Origin: Massilia frigida
Lineage (GTDB): Bacteria; Pseudomonadota; Gammaproteobacteria; Burkholderiales; Burkholderiaceae_D
Assembly (NCBI RefSeq): GCF_011682175.1
Contig: NZ_WHJG01000007.1
Coordinates: 124,001-188,000 of the forward strand
Direction of reading: 5' to 3'
Length of the DNA stretch: 64,000 nt
The notes under the pieces are model-generated. The model saw only the letters and a list, made by a program, of their open reading frames with translations, made no database searches and had not been told where the DNA came from. A program made the position numbers and the translations under genes. Positions 32,001-39,271 of this stretch are shown here, one piece after another (position 1 is the first letter of the stretch; every line of letters starts with the position of its first letter).

Positions 32001-32303
32001 GACCAATAACAACAGCCACAGGACCAGTTTGATGCGGCTGCGGCGGCGCGGCGGGGTGCCTTGCGGCTCGGTGTCGGGTTCTGGAGTGGGCAAGGTGTCG
32101 GTGTCGGTTTCTGTTTCGGTATACATGTCTGAGGCGCCGGCGGCGCCGTCGGGTACGAGGGAGAGGTGGGGATGCGGCGCTGCCGTGCCGTCGTCCTGCT
32201 CGGGCGGCACCTGGCCGGGTTGGATCAACGCTGCGCGGGCGCGCAATTTGCGCACCGCGCTGGCAACGATGCGGGGCCGTCGAAAACGACGATTACTTTC
32301 CAT
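29028..32303 (-). CDS. Class A-type penicillin-binding protein (GT51 + transpeptidase)
   Basis: 1,091 residues. A long Thr/Glu/Pro-rich cytoplasmic N-terminus (about 1-90) precedes one membrane span (92-111). The glycosyltransferase 51 domain contains FIENRELLD (E242) and GGSTLATQIEK (284-294), a divergent form of the usual EDxxF and GGSTITQQ motifs. The transpeptidase domain has all three penicillin-binding motifs: STAK (nucleophile S573), STN (682-684) and KTGT (1003-1006). It should polymerise and cross-link peptidoglycan in the periplasm. It is larger than standard PBP1a/1b because of inserts between the motifs. It is downstream of the cinA-like gene on the same strand, with a 305-bp gap. 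Confidence 0.88.
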   Translation of the reverse strand: MESNRRFRRPRIVASAVRKLRARAALIQPGQVPPEQDDGTAAPHPHLSLVPDGAAGASDMYTETETDTDTLPTPEPDTEPQGTPPRRRSRIKLVLWLLLLVLLGAGVWWVLDEVRTSSMQAKYFAGIARKISYKVEKGPSTNIRFPHDSPYDERLGYANMPDYLAKLKTRDFMIDSQARLSPKMVELADQGLFATYREKTKVGLEILDCRSGPLFLARYPERFYEKFDDAPSSLVKSLLFIENRELLDPSYPKRNPAVEWDRFSKAVFDKSLHVFSGGDKRSAGGSTLATQIEKYRHSPDGRTSSLSEKARQMVSATLRAYQYGEDTTRARRQIVIDYLNTVPLSAKLGYGEVNGIGDGMWVWYGRDFTAMNKLLKDEPHSPDAALVYKQALSLMIAQRRPAHYLGAGANDLENLTNTHLRVLAQAGVVTPQLRDAALAVKLEPAKGSGVAPPAANAFVSRKASNAVRTHLAGLLGDARLYNLDRLDLSVVSTLDSEAQKAVTAMLRKLRDAESAQAAGLTGKGMLGNGDPANVVYSFTLMERGEKANYLRVQTDNYDQPLDINEGAKLDLGSTAKLRTLVTYMDIIDQLYQRFNGMSAAELRKVVVDPKDRLSQWGIEYFLTLPAGAARDLPAMLEAAIERTYSGSPAEGFFTGGGMHTFGNFSKLDNTRIMSVRQALRSSTNLVFVRLMRDVVRYYMFQLPGSSAALLADADDPRRAEYLARFADREGREFLGRFYNKYKGKNAADAEKVLLASFRPTPTRLANVHRTIAPNATLAQFTAFVKDNLVSANEVPDERIARMYDQYAPSSMSLADRGYLATIHPLELWLVGYFRANPNATYSDMVAASVKERQEVYAWLFNTHRKHAQDRRIAGLLEVEAFLKIHAQWKKMGYPFDSLVPSYATTLGASADRPAALAEMMGIIVNKGVRKPVQRIDSLHFAAGTPYETLVKQAKSAPGEQILSPEVARAVADAIRGVVSDGTAKRVKTAFKMADGSIIAVGGKTGTGDQRFEVYGAGGRLIESRYVNRSATFVFNIGERFFGSMTAYVHGPSSADYDFTSALPVQLLTVLAPTLMPMIEPPADSTAKQCVR

Positions 32304-32608
32304 GATGGCTCAACCGGTTCAAATCAATCGTACCTGCAATCACCGCATCAACCTTCGCCATCGTGCAACGGGTCGCTTCGTGTAATCGGGTGGTCAATCG
32401 CATTCCTGTGGTATTAAAAATTCATTCGTTAAATTCTCACTGAAATCTCACGCGAGATCGAGTGATGCACGGTTACCATTCCACCACATCGGGTGACCGT
32501 GGCGAAGGCATGTTCAAGAAAACTTGATCTGGCCGTTTGTTTTTCGCAAAAAAACAACGGCTCAGGGCGCCACGCAAAAGGCTTGCCACAAAAGGCGTCA
32601 CACGCCGC
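32304..32608. other. 305-bp gap upstream of the penicillin-binding protein gene
   Basis: No gene is seen. It contains an imperfect inverted repeat, GCCGTTTGTTTTT (32532-32544) with AAAAAACAACGGC (32549-32561), 47 bp past the cinA-like stop, probably the end of that transcript. The AT-rich stretch at about 32400-32450 is the likely promoter zone for the penicillin-binding protein gene. Confidence 0.4.
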
Positions 32609-33406
32609 TCACGCCCGGGCCTCGCACTGGGCGAATTCGATCTGCATGCGGGTCAGCTGCGCGCACATGTCGGCGAAGGCCGACGCGGTCAGGGCCGGCT
32701 CGCCTTTCACGCCCAGTTCGATGTGGCCGCGCGTGAGCGCGTCGCCCACGCTCGGCAGGCTGAATACCTTGACCGGGGCGTAGTCCGCTTCGAGCGCTTC
32801 CATCAGCGGGGTGAGGGTCGACTCCATCGAGCCGTACACCAGCACCGATTGCTCGCTGTGCGGCTGGCGGTTGAACAGGTGGCTGTAGCAGTTGTCGAGC
32901 ACCCAGGCGATCATCGGCCAGGCCATCACCGGAAAGCCCGGCACGAAGTGGTGGGTGCCGAGCGTGAAACCGGCGATCTTGTTGTAGGCGTTGGGGATCA
33001 GCGAGGCGCCTTGCGGGAACTCGGCCATTTTGAGGCGGTGCAGGTTTTCCGGGGAATTGAGGTCGGCCGTGGTGCCGGCATCGCGTGCCATGTCGCCGAT
33101 GCGCTCTTCGATGTTGGCCCGCCCCTGCGCATGCAGCGCCAGCGGCACGCCGAGCGCCGTGGCGGCGCACTGGCGCGTGTGGTCGTCCGGGGTGGCGCCG
33201 ATGCCGCCGCACGAAAACACGATGTCGCCGCTGGCCATGGTGCGTTTCAGGGTGGCGCTGATGCGCGCCGGATCATCGCCCAGGACCTCGGCCCAGTCCA
33301 GCTTGAGGCCGCGTTCGGCGAGCAGCTCCAGCACCTTGGGAAAGTGCTGGTCGCGCCGCTTGCCCGACAGGATTTCGTCGCCGATGATGATCAAACCGAT
33401 GGCCAT
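32609..33406 (-). CDS. MoaB/CinA-type molybdopterin-binding domain protein
   Basis: 265 residues from ATG 33406 (GGAG 9 bp upstream). It is built on the MoCF fold: IGLIIIGDEILSGKRRDQHF at the start, the FSCGGIGATPDDHT loop near 65-78, and PGFPVMAWPM. It matches the N-terminal domain of CinA ('competence/damage-inducible protein A'), in which this fold has ADP-ribose pyrophosphatase activity in some species; the C-terminal NMN deamidase domain is absent. It follows the EI24 gene by 47 bp, so the two are probably co-transcribed. Confidence 0.82.
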   Translation of the reverse strand: MAIGLIIIGDEILSGKRRDQHFPKVLELLAERGLKLDWAEVLGDDPARISATLKRTMASGDIVFSCGGIGATPDDHTRQCAATALGVPLALHAQGRANIEERIGDMARDAGTTADLNSPENLHRLKMAEFPQGASLIPNAYNKIAGFTLGTHHFVPGFPVMAWPMIAWVLDNCYSHLFNRQPHSEQSVLVYGSMESTLTPLMEALEADYAPVKVFSLPSVGDALTRGHIELGVKGEPALTASAFADMCAQLTRMQIEFAQCEARA

Positions 33407-33453
33407 GTGTTTCTCCGTTATTGCAAAAGTGGGCAGTGTGCCATGAAAGCACC

Positions 33454-34341
33454 TCAGGCAGGGGGCGCTGCGCCGGGTGCGCCGGCCGGGGCCGCGGCGG
33501 GCGCCGCAGCGTCCGCCGCCGGCGGCTCCTGTGCGGCGCGCAGGTCGGCCAGCGCCTGCATGCAGTAGTACTGGAACCACAGCGCGGTAAAGACGAAGAT
33601 CAGGACATACAGCCAGATCGAGATCGCCGCGAGGAAGGGAAACAGCAGCACCGACATGAGCGCGCCGCCGATCCAGACGATGCCCGGCAAGGCGCCGATG
33701 AAGCCCGAAACGACGCCGATCAGCGCCAGCTGCGGACGGTGGCGGCGCCGCAGTTCCTTCAGTTCGTCGGCGCTGGCGTAGTCTTCCAGCGCGTCGTAGA
33801 CCAACACGCGCGCGGTCAGCCAGCCCCACAGGACCACCTGCACCAGCACCGCCAGCGGCGGGAAGACGTACAGCGGCAGGGTCAGTATCCAGACCGCCAG
33901 GAACAGCACGGCGCTGCCGACGTTGATGGCGATGCCGGCCATGAAGCTGCCGCCGTGCTTTTGTTCGAGAGTGCTGAAGTGGCGCGCGGCGACGTGCCGG
34001 GTGATGGGCGGCATGGCGGCCACGCCCATGAACACGATCGCCGTCAGGATCATCAGCGGCAGCAGCAGGAGCATGGCGATCAGCGGCACGATCATGGTTT
34101 TCAGCGTGCCCATGCCGAACGAACCCAGCATGCCGCTGCTGGTCTTGAACCAGTCGTTGGACTGGAACAGGCCCTGGACATAGTCGAGCAGCGGCTGGAA
34201 GCCGAAAGCCAGCAGCGCGGCCCACAGGACCACCGACAGCACGAAGGGAATCACCGTCAGCAGCAGCATCTTGGGGTTGGCTTGCGACACCAGGGCGCGG
34301 CGGTAGGCGGTGGCGACGGGGCGCCAGGGAGTCTTGGTCAT
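33454..34341 (-). CDS. EI24/CysZ-like integral membrane protein
   Basis: 295 residues with about six hydrophobic segments (LLTVIPFVLSVVLWAALLAF, then near 80-110, 140-175 and 200-250) and an Ala/Pro-rich cytoplasmic tail at the C-terminus. The pattern PWRPVATAYRRAL followed by long helices matches the EI24 (formerly DUF540) family that includes the sulfate permease CysZ. Transport of sulfate is possible but not shown; beta-proteobacterial members are mostly uncharacterised. It is first in a probable operon with the MoaB/CinA-domain gene. Confidence 0.78.
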   Translation of the reverse strand: MTKTPWRPVATAYRRALVSQANPKMLLLTVIPFVLSVVLWAALLAFGFQPLLDYVQGLFQSNDWFKTSSGMLGSFGMGTLKTMIVPLIAMLLLLPLMILTAIVFMGVAAMPPITRHVAARHFSTLEQKHGGSFMAGIAINVGSAVLFLAVWILTLPLYVFPPLAVLVQVVLWGWLTARVLVYDALEDYASADELKELRRRHRPQLALIGVVSGFIGALPGIVWIGGALMSVLLFPFLAAISIWLYVLIFVFTALWFQYYCMQALADLRAAQEPPAADAAAPAAAPAGAPGAAPPA

Positions 34342-34474
34342 GGAAAGCGGCCGGATGTAGTCAAAAAGTCCACGCAGTGTAGCGCGCTTTGGACGCGTGC
34401 GGGGCGGGCGTCAATAGCGCTTTGACACGTCATGCACTACAATCGCCAATCACACCGATTTATCAAGGAAAACC

Positions 34475-34831
34475 ATGTCCACTATCACTACCGATTCCGG
34501 CCTCCAGTACGAAGACACCACCGTTGGCGAAGGCGCCGAAGCGAAAGCCGGCCAGCACGTCACCGTCCATTACACCGGCTGGCTGCGCAACGACGACGGC
34601 AGCGCCGGCGCCAAGTTCGACTCCAGCAAGGACCGCAACGACCCGTTCCAGTTTTCGCTGGGCGCCGGCCAGGTTATCAAGGGCTGGGATGAAGGCGTGC
34701 AGGGCATGAAGGTCGGCGGCGCGCGTCGCCTGACGATCCCGGCCAGCCTCGGTTACGGCGCGCGCGGCGCGGGCGGCGTGATTCCGCCGAACGCCACGCT
34801 GATTTTCGACGTCGAACTGCTCAAGGTTTAA
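34475..34831 (+). CDS. FKBP-type peptidyl-prolyl cis-trans isomerase
   Basis: 118 residues, a single FKBP domain without signal peptide, hence cytosolic. Conserved segments are VTVHYTGWL, FDSSKDRNDPFQFSLGAGQVIKGWDEGVQGM and the C-terminal PPNATLIFDVELL, with the aromatic and Asp residues of the active site present. It catalyses proline isomerisation during folding. AAGGAAAA precedes the ATG. The stop is 2 nt from the next gene's ATG, so the two are probably co-translated. Confidence 0.94.
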   Translation: MSTITTDSGLQYEDTTVGEGAEAKAGQHVTVHYTGWLRNDDGSAGAKFDSSKDRNDPFQFSLGAGQVIKGWDEGVQGMKVGGARRLTIPASLGYGARGAGGVIPPNATLIFDVELLKV

Positions 34832-34833
34832 GC

Positions 34834-35073
34834 ATGCCGATGGGCGCCCTGCGCTACCCGCTGGCCTTGCTGGTGCTGGCCATGTCGAGCGGCTGCGCCG
34901 TCGTTGCGGTGACCGGCGCGGTGGTCAGCGCCGGCGTGGCGGTCGGCTCGGCGGCAGTCAGTACCGGGGTCGCGGTGACCAAGGGCGCCGTCAAGGTGGC
35001 TACGTATCCGTTCCGCGACAGCGATGAGGAAAAGGCCGCCAAGGCAAAGGCCGAGGCGCAAGACAAGGACTAG
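34834..35073 (+). CDS. Small putative lipoprotein
   Basis: 79 residues starting 2 nt after the FKBP stop. A signal peptide ends in LAMSSGC, a relaxed lipobox with Cys at 21, followed by an Ala/Val/Gly-rich region (VVSAGVAVGSAAVSTGVAV) and a charged Lys/Glu tail. This is the architecture of small envelope lipoproteins of unknown function often annotated as such in this family of bacteria. No enzymatic motif is seen. Confidence 0.65.
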   Translation: MPMGALRYPLALLVLAMSSGCAVVAVTGAVVSAGVAVGSAAVSTGVAVTKGAVKVATYPFRDSDEEKAAKAKAEAQDKD

Positions 35074-35194
35074 GCGCACGCCGGTCCTCGCCCAAGCTGA
35101 GCATCCCCTCTAATCTCTTGCGCTTTTCGGGGGTTTGCCGTGCAACCTGCGCTAAGATTCTCGTCACTGAATTTCAGCCACCCGAGGAGATACG

Positions 35195-35449
35195 ATGAGT
35201 TTGCAGGAACAATTTGACCAGGCCTTGGCCGATTCCAAAAATCTGTCCGAGCGTCCGGATAACCAGACCTTGCTGAAGATTTATGCGCTGTACAAACAGG
35301 CGTCCGCAGGCGACACCGACGGCAACCGTCCCGGCATGACCGACTTCGTCGGGCGCGCCAAGTACGATGCCTGGGATGGTTTCAAGGGCACGTCCAAGGA
35401 CGAGGCCATGCAGCAGTACGTCGACCTGATCGACGAATTGAAGGGCTGA
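35195..35449 (+). CDS. Acyl-CoA-binding protein
   Basis: 84 residues with GAGGAG before the ATG. It has the four-helix ACBP fold with LLKIYALYKQASAGD and the family block KYDAWDGFKGTSKDEAMQQYVDLI; the Tyr, Lys and Trp residues that clamp the CoA head are present. It binds medium- and long-chain acyl-CoA esters in the cytosol and may buffer precursors of lipid or PHA synthesis. It is monocistronic and convergent with the PHA-system gene. Confidence 0.94.
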   Translation: MSLQEQFDQALADSKNLSERPDNQTLLKIYALYKQASAGDTDGNRPGMTDFVGRAKYDAWDGFKGTSKDEAMQQYVDLIDELKG

Positions 35450-35481
35450 TCGCGCCCCTGTGACAGCACGGCGCGGCCGCT

Positions 35482-35763
35482 TCAGGCTGCGCCAAATACC
35501 GCCTTCATCTTTTCCATCACCTTCGCTTCGATCGCCGGCGCGAACGCACTCATCAAGAACCCCAGCCTGATATTCATTTCGACCTGCTGCGCTTCCACGG
35601 CCAGCGACCCGTGCACGCCGCTGCGCTCGAAATGCAGCACGTCGCCCTGCCATGCACAGTCCAGCCCATATTCGGCGGCAATCTTGTCGGCCACTTTCTG
35701 GGCCGCTTCACGGGCCTTGTTCGGTGTCAGGCGGTGTTCCTGAACGATGCTGATGTCAGCCAT
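35482..35763 (-). CDS. Polyhydroxyalkanoic acid system family protein
   Basis: 93 residues from ATG 35763 (AAGGAAA upstream); a longer in-frame start at 35793 adds a basic stretch without support. The pattern ISIVQEHRLTPNKAREAAQKVADKIAAEYGLDCAW and the C-terminal FLMSAFAPAIEAKVMEKM match the small TIGR02610/PHA_gran_rgn family found with PHA genes. Its molecular role is unknown, thought to be granule-associated or a distant START-like fold. The intracellular PHA depolymerase is 3.5 kb away. Confidence 0.8.
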   Translation of the reverse strand: MADISIVQEHRLTPNKAREAAQKVADKIAAEYGLDCAWQGDVLHFERSGVHGSLAVEAQQVEMNIRLGFLMSAFAPAIEAKVMEKMKAVFGAA

Positions 35764-35906
35764 GACTTTCCTTGTTGTGTTTTTCGCGCACATGATACCT
35801 TGTTGAGCTCGGCCCGCCTAGTTTGCCGCCGGCGCGCCGCATCTGGCGCCGCCCGCGCTCCCGAGTCGCTCTATAATGCTTTTCGGCTACTTTTTATCGG
35901 AATCCC

Positions 35907-37151
35907 ATGAGCGACATGCACCTCATCGCCGCGATCCTGTTCGGACTCGCCCTGGCTCATACCTTCGCCACCAAGAGTTTCGAGCGCCTGGCCGAGCGCT
36001 ATCCGCGCCACGCCGGCCTGCTGCACTTCTTCGGCGAGGTCGAGGTCGTGTTCGGCCTGTGGGCGCTGGTGCTGATCCTGGCCATGGCCCTCGTCGTCGG
36101 CGGCAGCGCAGCGATCAGCTACGCCGAATCGCGTACCTACACCGAGCCGCTGTTCGTGTTCGTCATCATGGTGGTGGCCGCCTCGCGCCCGGTGCTCGAA
36201 GCGATCCGCGCCTTCATCGCCAGCCTGGCGCGCCTGGTGCCGCTGCGCACGCCGGTGGTCAATGTGTGGCTGTGCCTGGCGCTGGTGCCACTGCTCGGCT
36301 CGCTCATCACGGAACCGGCCGCCATGACCCTGGCCGCGCTGATGCTGGCGCCGCAGATTTTTCGCAAGGATATGCCGGAGCGGCTCAAGTACGCCGCACT
36401 CGGCGTGCTGTTTGTCAACGTCTCGATCGGCGGCACCCTGACCTCGTTCGCCGCCCCGCCGGTGCTGATGGTGGCCTCCACCTGGCACTGGGACAGCGCC
36501 TTCATGGCGTCCACCTTCGGCGGGCGCGCTGCCCTGGCGGTCACCATCAACGCCAGCGTGGTCACTGCCATGCTGCGCGGGCATATCGTCGAGGCGCCCG
36601 CGCCGGCGCCCGGCGCCGCCAGGGTGCCGCCGCTGGTGAGCGCGATCCACCTGGCCTTCCTGGCGGCGGTGGTCGCTTTTGCCCACCACCCGGTGATCTT
36701 CATCGGCCTGTTCCTGTTTTTTATCGGCTTCACCCACGCCTACGAAAAATACCAGAATCCCCTGATCCTCAAGGAAGGCTTGATGGTCGGCTTTTTCCTG
36801 GCAGGACTGGTGGTGCTGGGCGGCATGCAGCAATGGTGGCTGCAACCGCTCGTCTCCAGCCTGGGGCCAACCGCGCTGTTCTTCGGCGCCACCGCGCTGA
36901 CCGCGATCACCGACAACGCCGCCCTCACCTACCTCGGGTCGCTGATCGTCGGCTTGTCCGACCAGGCCAAGTACATGCTGGTGGCCGGCGCGGTGGCCGG
37001 CGGCGGCCTGACCATCATCGCCAACGCCCCCAATCCGGCCGGCGCGGCGCTGGTGCGCGAGGGCTTCGAGGATGGATCGATCGGGGTTGGCGGCCTGCTG
37101 CTGGGCGCGCTGCCACCGACCATCGTGGCCATGATCATGTTCCTTCTGTAG
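35907..37151 (+). CDS. Putative Na+/H+ antiporter
   Basis: 414 residues with about ten hydrophobic helices. Notable polar, possibly ion-coordinating, sequences within membrane segments are LITEPAAMTLAALMLAP and TALTAITDNAALTYLGS, the latter with an Asp-Asn pair, and GGGLTIIANAPNPAG. These match the putative Na+/H+ antiporter family PF07399 (CitM/ArsB-like superfamily). It is likely an inner-membrane cation/proton exchanger; specificity is unproven. It appears to be a single-gene unit. Confidence 0.7.
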   Translation: MSDMHLIAAILFGLALAHTFATKSFERLAERYPRHAGLLHFFGEVEVVFGLWALVLILAMALVVGGSAAISYAESRTYTEPLFVFVIMVVAASRPVLEAIRAFIASLARLVPLRTPVVNVWLCLALVPLLGSLITEPAAMTLAALMLAPQIFRKDMPERLKYAALGVLFVNVSIGGTLTSFAAPPVLMVASTWHWDSAFMASTFGGRAALAVTINASVVTAMLRGHIVEAPAPAPGAARVPPLVSAIHLAFLAAVVAFAHHPVIFIGLFLFFIGFTHAYEKYQNPLILKEGLMVGFFLAGLVVLGGMQQWWLQPLVSSLGPTALFFGATALTAITDNAALTYLGSLIVGLSDQAKYMLVAGAVAGGGLTIIANAPNPAGAALVREGFEDGSIGVGGLLLGALPPTIVAMIMFLL

Positions 37152-37171
37152 CGGCGATTGTCGGTCCGGTT

Positions 37172-37185
37172 TGACGCGCATCAAA
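37172..37185. promoter_or_regulatory. Candidate FNR/ANR box upstream of fdxA
   Basis: TTGACGCGCATCAA, one mismatch from TTGAT-N4-ATCAA, inside the wider inverted repeat GGTTTGA/TCAAACC (37169-37188). It lies 34 bp past the antiporter stop and about 245 bp before fdxA. If it activates from -41.5, the start would be near 37220, giving a leader of about 210 nt. Confidence 0.45.
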
Positions 37186-37327
37186 CCCGCACGCCGTCAT
37201 CAGGGCGACCATTTCTGTTCAGTTCGCTTTGGTGGCAGGAAAACAAGTCTTGGTTTTTGAGCAAAAAACGCCGTGTGCGCGGGTGCAACGACGCATTTGC
37301 TTATGTGGATTGCGTATAAGCCAAAAA

Positions 37328-37356
37328 TTGTGGGAATAAGCGAATTGCCTTAAAAT
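37328..37356 (+). promoter_or_regulatory. Candidate sigma-70 promoter of fdxA
   Basis: TTGTGG (37328-37333) and TAAAAT (37351-37356) separated by 17 bp, about 75 bp upstream of the fdxA ATG, in an AT-rich stretch. Confidence 0.5.
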
Positions 37357-37429
37357 ACAGTGCTTTGCCATGGTCGGCGTTTACCCTCGCCAGCGGCCCG
37401 CAGCACCCCTTTTCACTGATAGGACTGTT

Positions 37430-37753
37430 ATGACCCACGTTGTCACCGAATCGTGCATCAGCTGTCGTTACACCGATTGCGTCGATGTATGCCCGGTAGA
37501 TTGTTTCCGGGAAGGCCCGAATTTTCTGACGATCGATCCGGACGAGTGCATCGATTGCGCCGTCTGCGTGGCCGAATGTCCCGTCAACGCCATCTACGCG
37601 GAAGAAGATGTGCCGGCCGATCAGCAGCAGTTCATCAAGATCAACGTTGAACTGGCGCGCACCTGGCCATCCATCACCAAGACCAAACCGGCACTGCCGG
37701 AAGCGGAACAGTGGAAAGACGTCAAGGACAAGCTCGATCAGCTGATCCGTTAA
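37430..37753 (+). CDS. fdxA: 7Fe-type ferredoxin FdxA
   Basis: 107 residues. Two cluster motifs are visible: C9/C17/C50 fit the 3Fe-4S cluster and C21 with CIDCAVC (C40, C43, C46) the 4Fe-4S cluster, as in Azotobacter-type 7Fe ferredoxins. C12 is an extra cysteine also usual in this family. The C-terminal half is the family's extension (EQWKDVKDKLDQLIR). It is a cytosolic one-electron carrier. The next gene, 159 bp downstream, is a flavoprotein ferredoxin reductase, its likely partner. Confidence 0.95.
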   Translation: MTHVVTESCISCRYTDCVDVCPVDCFREGPNFLTIDPDECIDCAVCVAECPVNAIYAEEDVPADQQQFIKINVELARTWPSITKTKPALPEAEQWKDVKDKLDQLIR

Positions 37754-37912
37754 GCCAGCCAGCAGCCCTGCCGGACCGCCCTCGCGGCCCGGCATTCCAG
37801 GTTCGCGCCAGCAAGATCATCTCCATCGTGGCACACTGTCGGCCATTCGCAGCAACGCTCAATGCACTGCTGCAAGCTGCACCCCACCCCAAAATCAACA
37901 GGAAGTAAGCGC

Positions 37913-39010
37913 ATGACTATCATCGCCAACCATGAAGCAGGCAGCGTCGCTGCCAATAGTTCCTTTGCCGGTGCCATCGAGTCCGATGCCGTGATCATCG
38001 GCGCAGGCCCGGTCGGCTTGTTCCAGGTGTTCGAGCTCGGCTTGCTGGAAATTAAGGCCCATGTGATCGATTCGCTGCCGGCCGTGGGCGGTCAGTGCGT
38101 CGAACTGTATCCCGACAAGCCGATCTACGATATCCCGGCGGTGCCGGTGTGCACCGGCCAGGAATTGACCGACAACCTGCTCAAGCAGATCGAGCCGTTC
38201 GAGCCGACCTTCCACCTGAACCAGGAAGTGACCGTGGTGCAGCGCCGTGAAGACGGCCGCTTCAACGTCGAAACCTCGACCGGCACCCAGTTCATCACCA
38301 AGACCATCTTCATCGCGGCCGGCGTCGGCTCGTTCCAGGCGCGCACCATCAAGGTCGACGGCATCGAAGCGTTCGACGGCACCCAGGTCCACTACCGCGT
38401 CAAGGATCCAGGCCAGTTCGAAGGCAAGAACCTGGTCATTTGCGGCGGCGGCGATTCCGCGCTGGACTGGGCGCTGAACTTTGTCGGCAAGGCCGAATCG
38501 GTGGTGCTGCTGCACCGCCGCGAAGACTTCCGCGCCGCGCCGGCCTCGGTAGCCAAGATGAAGGCCCTGTGCGACGCCTACGAAATGCAGCTGATCATCG
38601 GCCAGGTCACCGGCTTCGATCAAAAAGACGGCAAGCTGAGCGAAGTAAAAGTCACCGGCGCCGACGGCGTCACCCGCCGCCTGCCGCTCGACATGCTGCT
38701 GGTGTTCTTCGGCCTGTCGCCGAAGCTCGGCCCGATCGCCGAATGGGGCCTGGACATTGAACGGCGCCAGCTCAAGGTGCAGAACACCGAAAAGTTCGAA
38801 ACCAACGTGCCGGGTATTTTCGCCGTGGGCGACATCAACACCTATCCGGGCAAGAAGAAACTGATCCTGTCAGGCTTCCACGAAGCGGCCCTGGCTGCCT
38901 TCGGCGCGGCGCCCTACATCTTCCCGGACAAGAAGATCCACATGCAGTACACGACGACCTCGCCGAAACTGCACAAGATCCTCGGCGTCGAAACCCCGAC
39001 CTTCGACTAA
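37913..39010 (+). CDS. Thioredoxin-reductase-like ferredoxin--NADP+ reductase
   Basis: 365 residues from ATG 37913 (AGGAAG upstream). The FAD motif [12 protein letters not shown] is near 26-37, [18 protein letters not shown] follows, the NADPH motif is [13 protein letters not shown], and the C-terminal FAD-binding [24 protein letters not shown] is present. There is no CxxC redox-active pair, which separates it from thioredoxin reductase and places it with dimeric TrxR-like FNRs. It moves electrons between NADPH and ferredoxin, presumably the FdxA encoded next door. A terminator follows. Confidence 0.92.
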   Translation: MTIIANHEAGSVAANSSFAGAIESDAVIIGAGPVGLFQVFELGLLEIKAHVIDSLPAVGGQCVELYPDKPIYDIPAVPVCTGQELTDNLLKQIEPFEPTFHLNQEVTVVQRREDGRFNVETSTGTQFITKTIFIAAGVGSFQARTIKVDGIEAFDGTQVHYRVKDPGQFEGKNLVICGGGDSALDWALNFVGKAESVVLLHRREDFRAAPASVAKMKALCDAYEMQLIIGQVTGFDQKDGKLSEVKVTGADGVTRRLPLDMLLVFFGLSPKLGPIAEWGLDIERRQLKVQNTEKFETNVPGIFAVGDINTYPGKKKLILSGFHEAALAAFGAAPYIFPDKKIHMQYTTTSPKLHKILGVETPTFD

Positions 39011-39035
39011 GCCGTATCAGTCTTGCAGCCACAAC

Positions 39036-39066
39036 AGATGCCCCGCTCAGCCGGGGCATTTTTCAT
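39036..39066 (+). terminator. Terminator after the ferredoxin reductase gene
   Basis: ATGCCCCG (39038-39045) pairs with CGGGGCAT (39052-39059), loop of 6 nt, followed by TTTTT. It closes the fdxA-reductase unit. Confidence 0.85.
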
Positions 39067-39271
39067 GCTGCGTTAGGTAGCTCATAAACGCGGCGCACCG
39101 TTGTGTGTTAAAACGGTGTATCAAACACGCTAGGCTTGCCTGAAACTGACAGCCGCGCTGGATTTCCAACAAGAATGCTAAATTGCAGGCGCGCCTTTCA
39201 AATGGCCTATAATTAATCCGCACACCTTACGCAAACGATTGCAAGGCAACGATTACAAAGAAGGAATATGT

